This document shows positions 24,621-33,432 of a stretch of 61,441 nucleotides of DNA, one piece after another. The stretch's first letter is position 1. Each line of letters starts with the position of its first letter. Below the pieces are notes generated by a model, which was not told the origin of the DNA, ran no database searches, and worked only from the letters and a program-made list of their open reading frames with translations. The stretch spans positions 1 to 61,441 of the forward strand of contig CAYRYU010000038.1 in assembly GCA_964428355.1 (NCBI GenBank), written 5' to 3'. Source of the stretch: CAYRYU01 sp964428355. GTDB lineage: Bacteria > Muiribacteriota > Ozemobacteria > Ozemobacterales > Ozemobacteraceae. A program made the translations under genes and the position numbers.

Positions 24621-27315
24621 TGGCGAGGCCTTTCAGCCGTGCAAGAAGGTTCAGCGCTTCGAGTGGGGTCAGGTTGTCGATCTCGACCTGCCTGAGAGTC
24701 ATGGCGAGCTCGGTTTCAGGAGTGAAAAGGGAAAGCTGCTGCGGGTTGCTGGCGGGTCTGGCATTTCTGGTGACACGTCCGACCTCATCCTGCTCCGACT
24801 TTTCGAGTTCGAAGAGGATCTCCTTTGCCCTGTCGATGACCGCGGATGGGACCCCCGCCAGGCGTGCGACCTCTATCCCGTAGGATTTGCTCGATGGACC
24901 CTCCTCGATCTTGTGTAGGAAGACCATCTTTCCGGTCTTCTCGTCGTGGAGGACGGAAACGTTCAGGTTGAAGATCCCGGAAAGGATAGGGGCCAGATCG
25001 GTCAATTCGTGGTAATGGGTCGCAAAAAGGGTGCGCGCCTGGACCTTCCGGTTGATGTGCTCGATGATCGACCAGGCGAGCGCGAGGCCGTCGAAGGTGG
25101 ATGTTCCACGGCCGATCTCGTCGAGTATCAGGAGGCTCCGGGGCGTAGCGAACTTCAGGATCGCCGAGGTTTCCATCATCTCGACCATGAAGGTTGATTG
25201 GCCCCGGACAAGGTTGTCGGAAGCTCCAACCCGCGTGAAGATCCTGTCGACGACCCCGATCCTGGCACTCCTGGCGGGAACGAAGGACCCGATCTGGGCG
25301 AGAAGCACGATCAGGGCATTCTGACGGAGGAAGGTCGATTTCCCTGCCATATTGGGACCCGTGATCACCGCCTGCCGGCGTTCCGGTCCGAATCGCATGT
25401 CGTTTGGCTGGAAGGCCCCGGTTTCGATGAAGGCCTCCACGACGGGGTGCCTTCCCCCCTCGATTTCGAGAACCGCCTCCTCGACGATCTCGGGCCGGGA
25501 AAAGCCCCTTTCCCTGGCGAGATGTGCGAGTGCGGAAACCGCGTCCAAGCGCGCGATCTCGGCCGCCGCCCGCTGGATCGTTCCCACATCCGTCTGGATG
25601 CGCGCGACAAGTCCCTCGAAGATCTCCTTTTCGATGGCCACCGCCCTGTCATTGGCGGAGAATACGCGGGTCTCGTAATCCTTCAACTCGGCGGTGATGA
25701 ACCTTTCCCCGTTCACCAGGGTCTGCTTCCGGACATAGTTCGGAGGGGCTTTCTCCGACAGGCTCTTCGATATCTCGATGAAGAACCCGAAAACGTTGTT
25801 CCTTCTCACCTTCAGGGTCTTGATTCCCGTCTGGGTCCGCTCCCGTTCCTCATACTCCTGGAGCCATCGGTCGCCATTCCTCATCAGCCCACGAAGCTCG
25901 TCCAGCTCCTGGTTGACACCATCCGCGATCACGTCCCCGTTGGCGAGATTCAGGGGGAGGCTTTCCTTGAGAGAACCGACCAGCGCCTCGGCGAGTTCGG
26001 GAAGGACGGGAATCCCATCCACAAGGCCGGCGAGACGGGTTCCAAGGAGCCTTTCCCGGACAAGGGGAATCTTTTGCAGCCCCAGCCCGAGAGCCTGGAC
26101 ATCGCGTGGATTCCGGCCGCCCAGTACGGTTTTCGAAAGAAGCCGCTCGAGATCCGGAAGGCCCTTTAGAAGGTCACGGATCTCCGCGAGGAAAAGGAAA
26201 TCGTCGTGGAGGTCGGCGACGAGCGCCTGGCGTTCGCGGATCGGAGCAGCCTGGATCATCGGCTTCAGCAGCCATCTCTTGAGTAGGCGGGCCCCCATCG
26301 CCGTTTGGGAGCGGTTGAGGACGTCGAAAAGGGTTCCCCCGGACGAACGGGAGCGGGAGTCCGGAAGGAGTTCCAGATTCGCCAGTGTCGGCTCGTCGAG
26401 TACCATTCCATCACCGAGGCGGTACGGTGTGGGAAGCCGGATGTGGGCCAGGGAACACTTCTGGGTGTCTAGGAGGAAGTCGGCGAGGATTCCGAAGGTC
26501 CGAAGCTCGAGAGCGGGCATGGCGAGGAACCTCGCCCGGTGCTCCTGGGGGTAAAGCCTGCAAAGGGTTTCCACCGCTTCGTTCTCCGGAAGCGTCCGGG
26601 AATGGACCTCGACCCGAAGGTCCTTCCACGGCACCTGGACCAGCGCGGCCTGGTCATCCCCCCCCTGAAGGAACAGGACCTCCCTGGGCCCCAGCCGGGT
26701 GAACTCCTCCGGAAGAAGCGCGAAATCCTGACTGTCGCCGGAAGTGAGGATCACCTCTCCGGTCGAGAGTTCCGCTCCCGCGAGGCAAAACCGGTCTCCC
26801 CGCATGCCGAACGAAACCAGGAAGTTGTTCGACTTTTCCTCGAGCATCTGGGGGTCGGTCACGGTTCCCGGGGTGATGATCCGGACGATCTCGCGTTTAA
26901 CGAGTCCCTTGGCGAGCTTCGGATCTTCCATCTGCTCGCAGATGGCAACCGTGAACCCCTTTTGTACAAGACGGGAAATGTAGTTCAGTGCGCTGTGATA
27001 AGGAACCCCCGCAAGTGGAACGGGTTGTCCCGAGTGTCTTCCTCTTGCCGTGAGGGTGATCTGGAGCTCACGGGCGGCGACCACGGCATCGTCGAAGAAG
27101 GTCTCGTAGAAGTCACCGCAGCGGAAGAGGAGAATCGCTTCGGGATTCCTCGCCTTCAGGTCCGCGTATTGCTGAAGAAGGGGGGAAAGGGCTTTCTCCT
27201 CCGTTGCCCCGACGGTTTCACTTGCATCCGCTCCCTCCGTGTTTTCCGGCAGCGAATCTGGAGAGGGGGCGGGCACGGGCGCGGTGACCCTCTCAGTCGA
27301 GGGGGACTTTTTCAT
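24613..27315 (-). CDS. mutS: DNA mismatch repair protein MutS
   Basis: MutS recognises base mismatches and small loops. From the ATG at 27315 it has 900 residues, typical for MutS1. After a 45-residue low-complexity leader come the mismatch-binding domain with the Phe-x-Glu motif (CGDFYETF), the connector and lever domains, and the ATPase with Walker A GPNMAGKST and LLILDEIGRGTSTFDG. The end is a helix-turn-helix dimerisation region. I start at 27315 rather than 27348 because GGGAGA lies just upstream. The start overlaps the stop of the DUF362 gene by 23 bp and the stop overlaps the DUF2325 gene by 8 bp, so all are in one minus-strand unit. Confidence 0.97.
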   Translation of the reverse strand: MKKSPSTERVTAPVPAPSPDSLPENTEGADASETVGATEEKALSPLLQQYADLKARNPEAILLFRCGDFYETFFDDAVVAARELQITLTARGRHSGQPVPLAGVPYHSALNYISRLVQKGFTVAICEQMEDPKLAKGLVKREIVRIITPGTVTDPQMLEEKSNNFLVSFGMRGDRFCLAGAELSTGEVILTSGDSQDFALLPEEFTRLGPREVLFLQGGDDQAALVQVPWKDLRVEVHSRTLPENEAVETLCRLYPQEHRARFLAMPALELRTFGILADFLLDTQKCSLAHIRLPTPYRLGDGMVLDEPTLANLELLPDSRSRSSGGTLFDVLNRSQTAMGARLLKRWLLKPMIQAAPIRERQALVADLHDDFLFLAEIRDLLKGLPDLERLLSKTVLGGRNPRDVQALGLGLQKIPLVRERLLGTRLAGLVDGIPVLPELAEALVGSLKESLPLNLANGDVIADGVNQELDELRGLMRNGDRWLQEYEERERTQTGIKTLKVRRNNVFGFFIEISKSLSEKAPPNYVRKQTLVNGERFITAELKDYETRVFSANDRAVAIEKEIFEGLVARIQTDVGTIQRAAAEIARLDAVSALAHLARERGFSRPEIVEEAVLEIEGGRHPVVEAFIETGAFQPNDMRFGPERRQAVITGPNMAGKSTFLRQNALIVLLAQIGSFVPARSARIGVVDRIFTRVGASDNLVRGQSTFMVEMMETSAILKFATPRSLLILDEIGRGTSTFDGLALAWSIIEHINRKVQARTLFATHYHELTDLAPILSGIFNLNVSVLHDEKTGKMVFLHKIEEGPSSKSYGIEVARLAGVPSAVIDRAKEILFELEKSEQDEVGRVTRNARPASNPQQLSLFTPETELAMTLRQVEIDNLTPLEALNLLARLKGLANG

Positions 27316-28426
27316 ATTCTCCCGATCCGAGGCCGATTTCCTGCCCATAAGTTATCTGGACCATGGGATCGATCTCCGTATGGATGTGTTCGAATTTTCC
27401 TTCCCCGCGTCCGTGGCCGCCTTTCAGGGCCGTGCCCGCAAGCCCGATCTGGTCGTTTACCAGATCGATGGATGCCGCGTCGAGGGCAACAGGGTCGGTC
27501 GATGCGGCGAAACCGATGTCCGGAACGACCGGGGCGTCCGCGAAACCGTAACAGTCGCAGAGTGGAACGATATCCGTGAGAAGGTTGAAGAAGAATGCCG
27601 ACTCCCGCTTGGGAGCAAGGACTCCGAGCGCATGCTCGACCATGCGCTCCGTCACGTTTCGCGTGTCCTCGCTCCAGTTGATACGGATCGCACCGAAACG
27701 GCACGCCATCAAGCATTCCCCGCAACCCCGGCAGAGGTTCGGGTTGATGGTGACCCGCCCCTTTGGTTTCACCTGGCGGATAGCACCCACCGAACACCAC
27801 GAAAAACACCGGCCGCATTTCACGCACTTCGAATCCATCACCGTCGGCCGGATGGCGGTGTGCATGGCGAGCTTCGCGGATCGCGAACAGCAACCCATCC
27901 CCAGGTTCTTGATCGCCCCACCGAAACCGGTGACCTCGTGGCCCTTGAAATGAGAAACCACCACGAGGCAGTCCGCGTCGTGAATTCCCGATGCCACCGA
28001 GATCTCGCTGAAGTGCTTTCCCGGGATTTGTACCATCTGGCGGTCCCGCCCCGTAAGGCCGTCGCAGATGAACACCGGAGCTCCGGTGACCTCGAGGCCG
28101 AACCCATGCCTGATCGCGGTTTCGATGTGGTCAGGGGCGTTGCTCCGGCTTCCGGTATAGAGAGTGGCTGTTTCCGCAAGGAAGGGTTTCCCCCCTGCAG
28201 CCTTGATCAAATCGACGATGGGCCGAAGCAGGATCGGGCGGGGAAAAGCCGAGTTCCCGCGCTCTCCGAAATGGGTCTTTACTGCGACGAACTTGTTCTT
28301 CCAGGGGAACTGCTCCATTCCCATGGCCTTCGCAAGCTTCATCAGCTTGGCGAGGTGGCTGTCGGGAGGACCTTTTGCCCTCAACCCCGTGGTGAACACC
28401 TTCGGCGGATTCACGTTCTTTTTCAC
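27293..28426 (-). CDS. DUF362 protein with 2x[4Fe-4S] ferredoxin insert
   Basis: About 377 residues from a GTG at 28426. The front half matches DUF362 (KFVAVKTHFGERGN, GGKPFLAETATLYTGSRSN, HFKGHEVTGFGGAIKNLGMG). A ferredoxin segment near the middle has two clusters, CVKCGRCFSWC and CRGCGECLMAC, for two 4Fe-4S centres. The end has TDPVALDAASIDLVN, typical of the family. DUF362 proteins are thought to be redox or Fe-S handling proteins; the substrate is not known. The open frame runs much further upstream, but that part lies opposite the repeat and the next gene and has no family similarity, so I reject it. Start choice is uncertain (GTG at 28414 is possible). Confidence 0.88.
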   Translation of the reverse strand: MKKNVNPPKVFTTGLRAKGPPDSHLAKLMKLAKAMGMEQFPWKNKFVAVKTHFGERGNSAFPRPILLRPIVDLIKAAGGKPFLAETATLYTGSRSNAPDHIETAIRHGFGLEVTGAPVFICDGLTGRDRQMVQIPGKHFSEISVASGIHDADCLVVVSHFKGHEVTGFGGAIKNLGMGCCSRSAKLAMHTAIRPTVMDSKCVKCGRCFSWCSVGAIRQVKPKGRVTINPNLCRGCGECLMACRFGAIRINWSEDTRNVTERMVEHALGVLAPKRESAFFFNLLTDIVPLCDCYGFADAPVVPDIGFAASTDPVALDAASIDLVNDQIGLAGTALKGGHGRGEGKFEHIHTEIDPMVQITYGQEIGLGSGEYEKVPLD

Positions 28427-28521
28427 GCTTTTCGTTTTCCCTTCGATGCCCTGAGATGCCCCCCTGAAGAGGGTGCGCGGAAGCCTTCCCAGTCTAATTG
28501 TACCCCTCCGAAAAAGCAAGA

Positions 28522-28645
28522 CGGGCCTGTCGCCATGGAGGGCGACGTGCACGATTTTCGCCTGGATGGCGAAGCTTTTTCGGGCCTGTCGCCATGGAGG
28601 GCGACGTGCACGATTTTCGCCTGGATGGCGAAGCTTTTTCGGGCC
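28522..28645. repeat. Perfect 59-bp tandem duplication with terminator-like hairpins
   Basis: Two identical 59-bp units (28522-28580, 28581-28639) are followed by the first six bases of a third. Each unit contains TCGCC-ATGGAG-GGCGA and then TTCGCC-TGGAT-GGCGAA followed by GCTTTTT, which has the form of a small terminator on the plus strand. It fills the gap between the divergent DUF362 gene and the small membrane-anchored gene. Confidence 0.9.
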
Positions 28646-28662
28646 GGTCCCGGGAATTGTGG

Positions 28663-28668
28663 TATATT
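28663..28668 (+). promoter_or_regulatory. Probable -10 element of the membrane-anchored gene
   Basis: TATATT in the context GTGGTATATTCC lies 32 bp before the ATG at 28700. There is no clear -35 hexamer. The GGTATNTTCC context recurs in front of several genes in the window. Confidence 0.4.
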
Positions 28669-28699
28669 CCTTACAAGAGATGAATCGGAGGACGGAAGA

Positions 28700-29209
28700 A
28701 TGAGCCCGCAGGGACCGACAAGGGAGTTCAATTTCGAAGAGGACAAGCCCAAGCCCTCGACCTGGTTCAGGGATCTGGTGCTCTTCGTCCTCGTTGCCGT
28801 GATTGGGGCCTCGGGATACTACATCGTCCGGAACCAGGACAAGGTCCGGATGACTCTCGGCCTGAAACCCCTCAACCCCGCAAATGTTCCCGCTCCCGGA
28901 TCGACGACTCCGATCACGAAGCGGGAGTTTGCCGAGAATGTGATCAACAGGCCGATCCTTCCCCCCAACGTGGAGAACCCCACGCCTCTTCCCGAGCCCA
29001 AGACCCATCATACAGCCGTTGCCCCACCCAAGGATCTGGCGGGCGCAGGTTTGAAGCAGGGAATGACGGTGGAGGAGGTCCGGGCAATCCTCGGACCGCC
29101 GGAATCAGCGACCGAAATGGGATCAATGGTCCAGATGGAGTATCCCGGAGGGGTGAAAATCCTGCTCGACAAGGAAAACAAGGTGGTGGGCTGGTCCCAG
29201 TCGAAGTGA
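28700..29209 (+). CDS. Membrane-anchored protein with SmpA/OmlA (BamE)-like C-terminal domain
   Basis: A 169-residue protein. A short cytoplasmic N-terminus is followed by one transmembrane helix (about 25-43, DLVLFVLVAVIGASGYYIV), a Pro-rich linker, and a small domain at about 120-166. The domain begins LKQGMTVEEVRAILGPPES and ends in a short beta hairpin with VVGW. This G-M-t-x-x-E-V-x-x-x-L-G-x-P pattern is typical of SmpA/OmlA-like domains, but here it sits on a membrane anchor instead of a lipoprotein. GGAGGA lies 7 bases before the ATG. The much longer in-frame extension upstream is antisense to the DUF362 gene and is not coding. No partner gene is adjacent. Confidence 0.75.
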   Translation: MSPQGPTREFNFEEDKPKPSTWFRDLVLFVLVAVIGASGYYIVRNQDKVRMTLGLKPLNPANVPAPGSTTPITKREFAENVINRPILPPNVENPTPLPEPKTHHTAVAPPKDLAGAGLKQGMTVEEVRAILGPPESATEMGSMVQMEYPGGVKILLDKENKVVGWSQSK

Positions 29210-29232
29210 CCGGGCCCCCCGAAGGGGCGGGA

Positions 29233-30384
29233 CTACTTCTCGAACAGCCGAAGCTGGGGATCGTCGAGCGGTTTCGCGGGGGGCTTCATTCCCATGTATT
29301 CGTATGCCAGTTTCGTCGCAACCCGGCCCCGGCTGGTTCGCGCCAGGAAACCGATCTGGATCAGGAACGACTCGTAGACGTCATAGATGGTATCGGGTTC
29401 CTCCCCGACGGAAACCGCGAGGGTGTCGAGGCTGACGGGACCCCCATCGAAACGCATCAGCAGTACCTCCAGGATCCGGCGGTCGATGAAGTCCAGACCT
29501 TTCCGGTCGACCCTGAGCATTTCCATCCCGCGTTCGACGATGTCCATCGTGATGGAAGGGGAGCCCCGGACCTGGGCGAAATCACGCATGCGCTTGAAAA
29601 GCCTGATCGCAACCCTGGGGGTCCCCCGCGAGCGTCTGCCGATCTCGGAAGCGGACTGGGCGTCGACCGGGAACTGGAGGCGTTTGGAGACCGACTGGAT
29701 CAGTGTTGTCAATTCATCCGTCGAATAGTAGTCGAGGCGGGCGACGACACCGAAACGGCCGCGAAGGGGCGCTGAGACGTCACCCTCCCGGGTGGTGGCT
29801 CCGACGAGGGTGAACGGCTGGACCTTCAGGCGAAGACTCCGTGCGGTTGGACCTTTCCCGACCAGGACATCGAAATGGTAGTCCTCCATCGCGGGGTAAA
29901 GGACTTCTTCCACCGTTTTTCCCAGGCGGTGGATCTCGTCGATGAAAAGGACATCTCCCTGCCTCAGTCCGGTCAAAAGGGCTGCGATATCGCCCGCGCG
30001 GGTCAGGACGGGGCCGCTCGTGATTTTCAGCTGCACTCCCATTTCCGCGGCGATGATGTTGGCGAGGGTGGTTTTTCCCAGGCCCGGTGGCCCGAGAAGG
30101 ATCGCGTGATCGAGGGGTTCCTTCCGTTGTCGGGCGGCGGAAATGAAGATCCGGAGCCGCTCGACGATCTCCTTCTGGCCGATAAACTCGCCGAACCTCC
30201 TGGGACGGAGCGAAGGAGGGAGGATCTCTTCCTCATCGCTACCGAGGGGCTTTGGGGAGAGAACCGAAGAAAGGGGGGGGGAAGAAGTGCCCGCGGACGG
30301 TTTTTCTCCCGAGGGCTCCCCGTTCTCCTGGGCTTCCGGTTTGGGGGTGGAATCATGGCCTGCCGTCTTCTTCGTTTTTCTCAT
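29233..30384 (-). CDS. ruvB: Holliday junction branch migration helicase RuvB
   Basis: RuvB is the hexameric AAA+ motor that drives branch migration with RuvA. The 383-residue protein has Walker A GPPGLGKTT, Walker B VLFIDEIHRLG, sensor-1 GATTREG and the C-terminal winged helix (DTIYDVYESFLIQIGFLARTSRGR). The N-terminal 55 residues are Pro/Ser/Glu-rich and not part of the RuvB fold, so the protein is about 40 residues longer than usual. It follows ruvA by 15 bp on the same strand. Confidence 0.97.
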   Translation of the reverse strand: MRKTKKTAGHDSTPKPEAQENGEPSGEKPSAGTSSPPLSSVLSPKPLGSDEEEILPPSLRPRRFGEFIGQKEIVERLRIFISAARQRKEPLDHAILLGPPGLGKTTLANIIAAEMGVQLKITSGPVLTRAGDIAALLTGLRQGDVLFIDEIHRLGKTVEEVLYPAMEDYHFDVLVGKGPTARSLRLKVQPFTLVGATTREGDVSAPLRGRFGVVARLDYYSTDELTTLIQSVSKRLQFPVDAQSASEIGRRSRGTPRVAIRLFKRMRDFAQVRGSPSITMDIVERGMEMLRVDRKGLDFIDRRILEVLLMRFDGGPVSLDTLAVSVGEEPDTIYDVYESFLIQIGFLARTSRGRVATKLAYEYMGMKPPAKPLDDPQLRLFEK

Positions 30385-30399
30385 CGGGCCTCAATCCGT

Positions 30400-31005
30400 T
30401 CAGGAAGCGAAAAAGCGGAGGGCTTCCTCGAGGATATCCTGGAGGGTGGACTGGGGGGTGGCGTTCCGCAACCCTTCACGGAGAACCCGGTCGATTTCCC
30501 GGTTGGAGTAACCAAGATTCTCGAGGGCGTCCCTGATCTCCTTCTCGAAGGGAATCCCCCCGCGCATTGGGTCGGGAGCCGGCTCGGGAACGCCCAGGCC
30601 GAGGGTCGCGATCGAGTCCTTGAGCTCCACGATCAGGCGGGAAGCCAGCTTTGGTCCAACCCCCTTCATCGAGGTGAGTTCCCGGACGTTTTCCGTCAGG
30701 ATCATCTGTGCGAGCCGCTCTACCGGTGCAGCGGACATGATGTTGATGGCGAGCTTCGGGCCGATCTTGTCGATCTTGGTCAGGAGGCGGAAAAGGCTCC
30801 GCTCCTCTTCTGTTGCGAAACCGAACAGCTGCGGACCATCCTCGCGCCATTGGAGGTGGCAGAGCAGCCTCGTTTCGGCCCCGGGATTTCCCAGGCGGCC
30901 GAAGGTCGAAAAGGGGACCTGGATTTCGAGGCCCATCCCTCCGACCTCGAGAATCACGCGTGAAGGAAGCTTGGAAACCAATAGTCCCCGGATGTTCTCT
31001 ATCAT
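30400..31005 (-). CDS. ruvA: Holliday junction DNA helicase subunit RuvA
   Basis: RuvA binds four-way junctions and loads RuvB. From the ATG at 31005 it has 201 residues, the normal length. It begins with the OB-fold MIENIRGLLVSKLPSRVILE, then has helix-hairpin-helix motifs (KIDKIGPKLAINIMS, SMKGVGPKLASRLIVELKD). The C-terminal domain III contacts RuvB. The upstream in-frame ATG at 31032 adds nine residues without family similarity and I reject it. It lies between yebC and ruvB in one unit; ruvC, often between yebC and ruvA, is missing here. Confidence 0.96.
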   Translation of the reverse strand: MIENIRGLLVSKLPSRVILEVGGMGLEIQVPFSTFGRLGNPGAETRLLCHLQWREDGPQLFGFATEEERSLFRLLTKIDKIGPKLAINIMSAAPVERLAQMILTENVRELTSMKGVGPKLASRLIVELKDSIATLGLGVPEPAPDPMRGGIPFEKEIRDALENLGYSNREIDRVLREGLRNATPQSTLQDILEEALRFFAS

Positions 31006-31067
31006 GCTTTCCGAAACCAGAAGAGGGGGCACCCATCACGGACTGCCCCCTCTCCGGTCGATCAGGT

Positions 31068-31832
31068 CTACTCTTCGGCCAGTGCCTTTTCCATGTCAGC
31101 GTCGCTGACTTCGTAGTTGTTGTAGACGTCCTGGACGTCTTCGTTCTCTTCAATGGCATCCATGAGTTTCAGAACCTTGGCAACGTCGTTTCCCTTGACC
31201 TTGACCGTGGTCTTGGGCAGCATCGTGACCTTCGCCTCCTCGACCTTGATCCCCTTCTCTTCGAGCTTGGGACGAACGTCGGGGAATGACGAAGGTTCAC
31301 AGGTGATTTCGAAGCCGTCCTCGAGGGCCTTGAGATCTTCACAACCGGTCTCGAGAACGATCTCCATTAGGGCATCCTCGGTAATCTTCGGGTTCGCTTC
31401 CTTCGAAACGAAGAAATAACCCTTGTTTTCGAACATGAAGGACACGCAGCCGGGTACTCCCATGTTTCCCCCGCCCTTGCTCAGGATCTTCCCGATTTCG
31501 GCGACGGTGCGGTTCTTGTTGTCAGTCAGGCAGCGGATGATTACCGCGACTCCGCCCGGGGCGTAGCCTTCGTACGTGACCTCTTCGTAGTTGACCCCTT
31601 CCAGTTCTCCGGTGCCTTTCTTGATCGCACGCTCAACGTTGTCCTTGGGCATGTTGGCGTCTTTCGCGGCTTGCAGCGCGCTGCGGAGGCGGGGGTTCGA
31701 GTTGATGTCCCCTCCGCCCTGTTTGGCCGCTATCGTGATTTCCTTGATGATCTTGGTGAAAGCCCGGCCCTTGATGGCATCCATCTTGGCCTTGACATGC
31801 TTCACCTTGGCCCACTTATTGTGACCTGACAT
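31068..31832 (-). CDS. yebC: YebC/PmpR family protein
   Basis: A 254-residue YebC protein. The N-terminus SGHNKWAKVKHVKAKMDAIK is the family signature; GGDINSNPRLRSALQAAKDANMP and YEGYAPGGVAVI follow. YebC proteins were described as transcription regulators, and later work links some of them to translation of proline-rich stretches, so the role here is open. The gene heads the yebC-ruvA-ruvB unit. Its coding sequence uses more AT-ending optimal codons than its neighbours, which suggests strong expression. A TATACT element just upstream, near 31943, could be its -10 box. Confidence 0.96.
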   Translation of the reverse strand: MSGHNKWAKVKHVKAKMDAIKGRAFTKIIKEITIAAKQGGGDINSNPRLRSALQAAKDANMPKDNVERAIKKGTGELEGVNYEEVTYEGYAPGGVAVIIRCLTDNKNRTVAEIGKILSKGGGNMGVPGCVSFMFENKGYFFVSKEANPKITEDALMEIVLETGCEDLKALEDGFEITCEPSSFPDVRPKLEEKGIKVEEAKVTMLPKTTVKVKGNDVAKVLKLMDAIEENEDVQDVYNNYEVSDADMEKALAEE

Positions 31833-32030
31833 TCAATCCTCCTAGCATCGTTGCCTGGAACTTGTGGATCGCCCGAAACAGGGACCGTTCCCGGTTCCGA
31901 GCGGGGTACTGCCCACCCGGGGGCGTCACCTGCGCGGAGTATAGCATGAGTTCAGCATTTTGCACAGTGGGCAGAATGAATTTCTTTTTTTCCTGGGAAG
32001 CATGGAAAGACGAGACCTGTTGAGACCGTT

Positions 32031-32672
32031 TCAGCAGGTCGAATCCAGGTGCGAGTGTACCAGATGCCTGATTTCGTCAATGATTCCCCGCCCCTCCCCG
32101 AGCATTGCCCGGAACTTTTCCGCCAGTTCGGCCTTGTACTTAGGGTCATCCACGGATCCGCAGTTGATCTTCGCGTTCATGGAGGCCCCCTCGAGAGCGG
32201 CGTAGGCTTGCATGGCTCCGACCCCCCAATCAGTGATCGTGTTCTTGTTGACCTTGGGGAGGGAACTCTTGAACAGTCGCAGAAGTTCGATCGAGTGTCC
32301 GCAGACTTCGATGGGAGCTTCATTGGCCTTCTTGCTCGCCTCGGATATGGCGGCCCTTCGCCGGGCCTTCTCGGGCTCGGTGTCCTTCGGAAGGGCGAGG
32401 GCCGCGAGGATGGCATCGCAACCGGAAATGTCCTTCTCGACGCACGCGAGGAGGAGTTCCAGTCTTGTGCCGACGGCTTCGAGTAGTTTCCGGTTCTCGG
32501 CATCGAACTCGGCATACTTCTTTTTCCCGACCGTCAGGGAAAAGACCATCTTCGCGAGGGCTGCGGAAAGGCTACCCGACAAGGCGGAAACCGCCCCGCC
32601 ACCAGGTGCGAAGGAGTCCGAACCAACCGAATGGCCGAATGCCTGAAGGGATTGCGAAAGGACCTGACTCAT
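32031..32672 (-). CDS. Cyclodeaminase/cyclohydrolase family protein (FTCD C-terminal type)
   Basis: A 213-residue helical protein of the formiminotransferase-cyclodeaminase C-terminal family, which includes methenyl-tetrahydrofolate cyclohydrolase FchA and formimino-tetrahydrofolate cyclodeaminase. The signature is S-x-APGGGAVSALSGSLSAALAKMV near residues 20-45; a central region of charged helices and ALEGASMNAKIN late in the chain also fit. Which of the two reactions it performs cannot be read from sequence. Its start overlaps the stop of the flavoprotein gene by 4 bp (ATGA). No formiminotransferase gene is nearby. Confidence 0.88.
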   Translation of the reverse strand: MSQVLSQSLQAFGHSVGSDSFAPGGGAVSALSGSLSAALAKMVFSLTVGKKKYAEFDAENRKLLEAVGTRLELLLACVEKDISGCDAILAALALPKDTEPEKARRRAAISEASKKANEAPIEVCGHSIELLRLFKSSLPKVNKNTITDWGVGAMQAYAALEGASMNAKINCGSVDDPKYKAELAEKFRAMLGEGRGIIDEIRHLVHSHLDSTC

Positions 32673-33403
32673 CTCGATTCTCCTGGAATGAACTGGATTT
32701 GGATTCCCCTGGAACGGGCCTCCTCCTCAGCGAGGGCCGTGACGATGGCACCCATCGGAACGATGATCGGTTGCATCGCCTGAGAAGCGAGGATAACGTC
32801 ATCCCGGGTCACGACCGGCCGGTTCGAACTGGAAAACCCGTGGTCGAGCTCCTGGCGGTTTCGCAGTATGGTGGCGGCGGCCGTCGAAAAGGAGTCCGGG
32901 TCGAATCCCGAAACCGTTCCGCAACGCACGTTTTCCCAATGACGCCGGTAGACCTTCGAAAGATGGGGGTTCATGACCGAGTCGCCCGAAGGAACGGCGG
33001 AACCGTCGAGAAGGATTGGGATCCCTTTTTCAGCCGCATTTCCCAGGACCCGCGTGGGGAAGGAATCCCTGATCCCGAGAGCGAACTTGGCCAGGGTGTT
33101 CAGGCTCAAAGGGGACACGGCAACCAGGTCGAAAGCGTCCAGCTTCCGCAAGAGCGCGTCCTCCTCGCTTTCGCAGAACACGTACCACTTCTGGGAAAGC
33201 TTTTTCAAAAAGCCCCTTTCCCGGGCCGACCGCGAAAGCGCGATCTCCCAAACACCAAATTGCCGGGGGAGATCCCATTCGTCGGGAAAGCGGACCTTCT
33301 GCCCCTCCGGACAACAAAACACGAGAAGGGGATTCAGCGCCTCCGCGGGGCGAGGACGATGCGACTGCGTCATACCCGGAAAGGTTACCCCACCAATGAT
33401 CAT
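32669..33403 (-). CDS. Flavoprotein family (PF02441-like) protein
   Basis: About 244 residues. The family-like core is LDAFDLVAVSPLSLNTLAKFALGIRDSFPTRVL (about 83-115), which matches the VAPAT-x-NT-x-AK-x-A-x-G block of UbiX/Dfp-type flavoproteins. GIPILLDGSAVPSG and a late IIVPMGAIVTALAEEEA segment also fit. Such proteins bind FMN and act as decarboxylases, prenyltransferases or reductases; I cannot say which. A shorter start at 33373 is possible. It is coupled to the cyclodeaminase/cyclohydrolase gene, so a C1-folate or pterin link is plausible but inferred. Confidence 0.7.
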   Translation of the reverse strand: MIIGGVTFPGMTQSHRPRPAEALNPLLVFCCPEGQKVRFPDEWDLPRQFGVWEIALSRSARERGFLKKLSQKWYVFCESEEDALLRKLDAFDLVAVSPLSLNTLAKFALGIRDSFPTRVLGNAAEKGIPILLDGSAVPSGDSVMNPHLSKVYRRHWENVRCGTVSGFDPDSFSTAAATILRNRQELDHGFSSSNRPVVTRDDVILASQAMQPIIVPMGAIVTALAEEEARSRGIQIQFIPGESR

Positions 33404-33432
33404 CCGTCAACCTTCACCCACACCAGTCAGGT

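Noticed and set aside
28427..29011. N-terminal extension of the DUF362 frame
   Set aside because: It runs opposite the small membrane-anchored gene and through the 59-bp tandem repeat, so the shared repeat is translated twice. The family similarity begins only after the GTG at 28426.
27239..29209. One 656-codon plus-strand frame
   Set aside because: The first 487 codons are antisense to the DUF362 gene and mutS start and show no protein-like features. Only the last 169 codons, after a GGAGGA at 28687, are coding.
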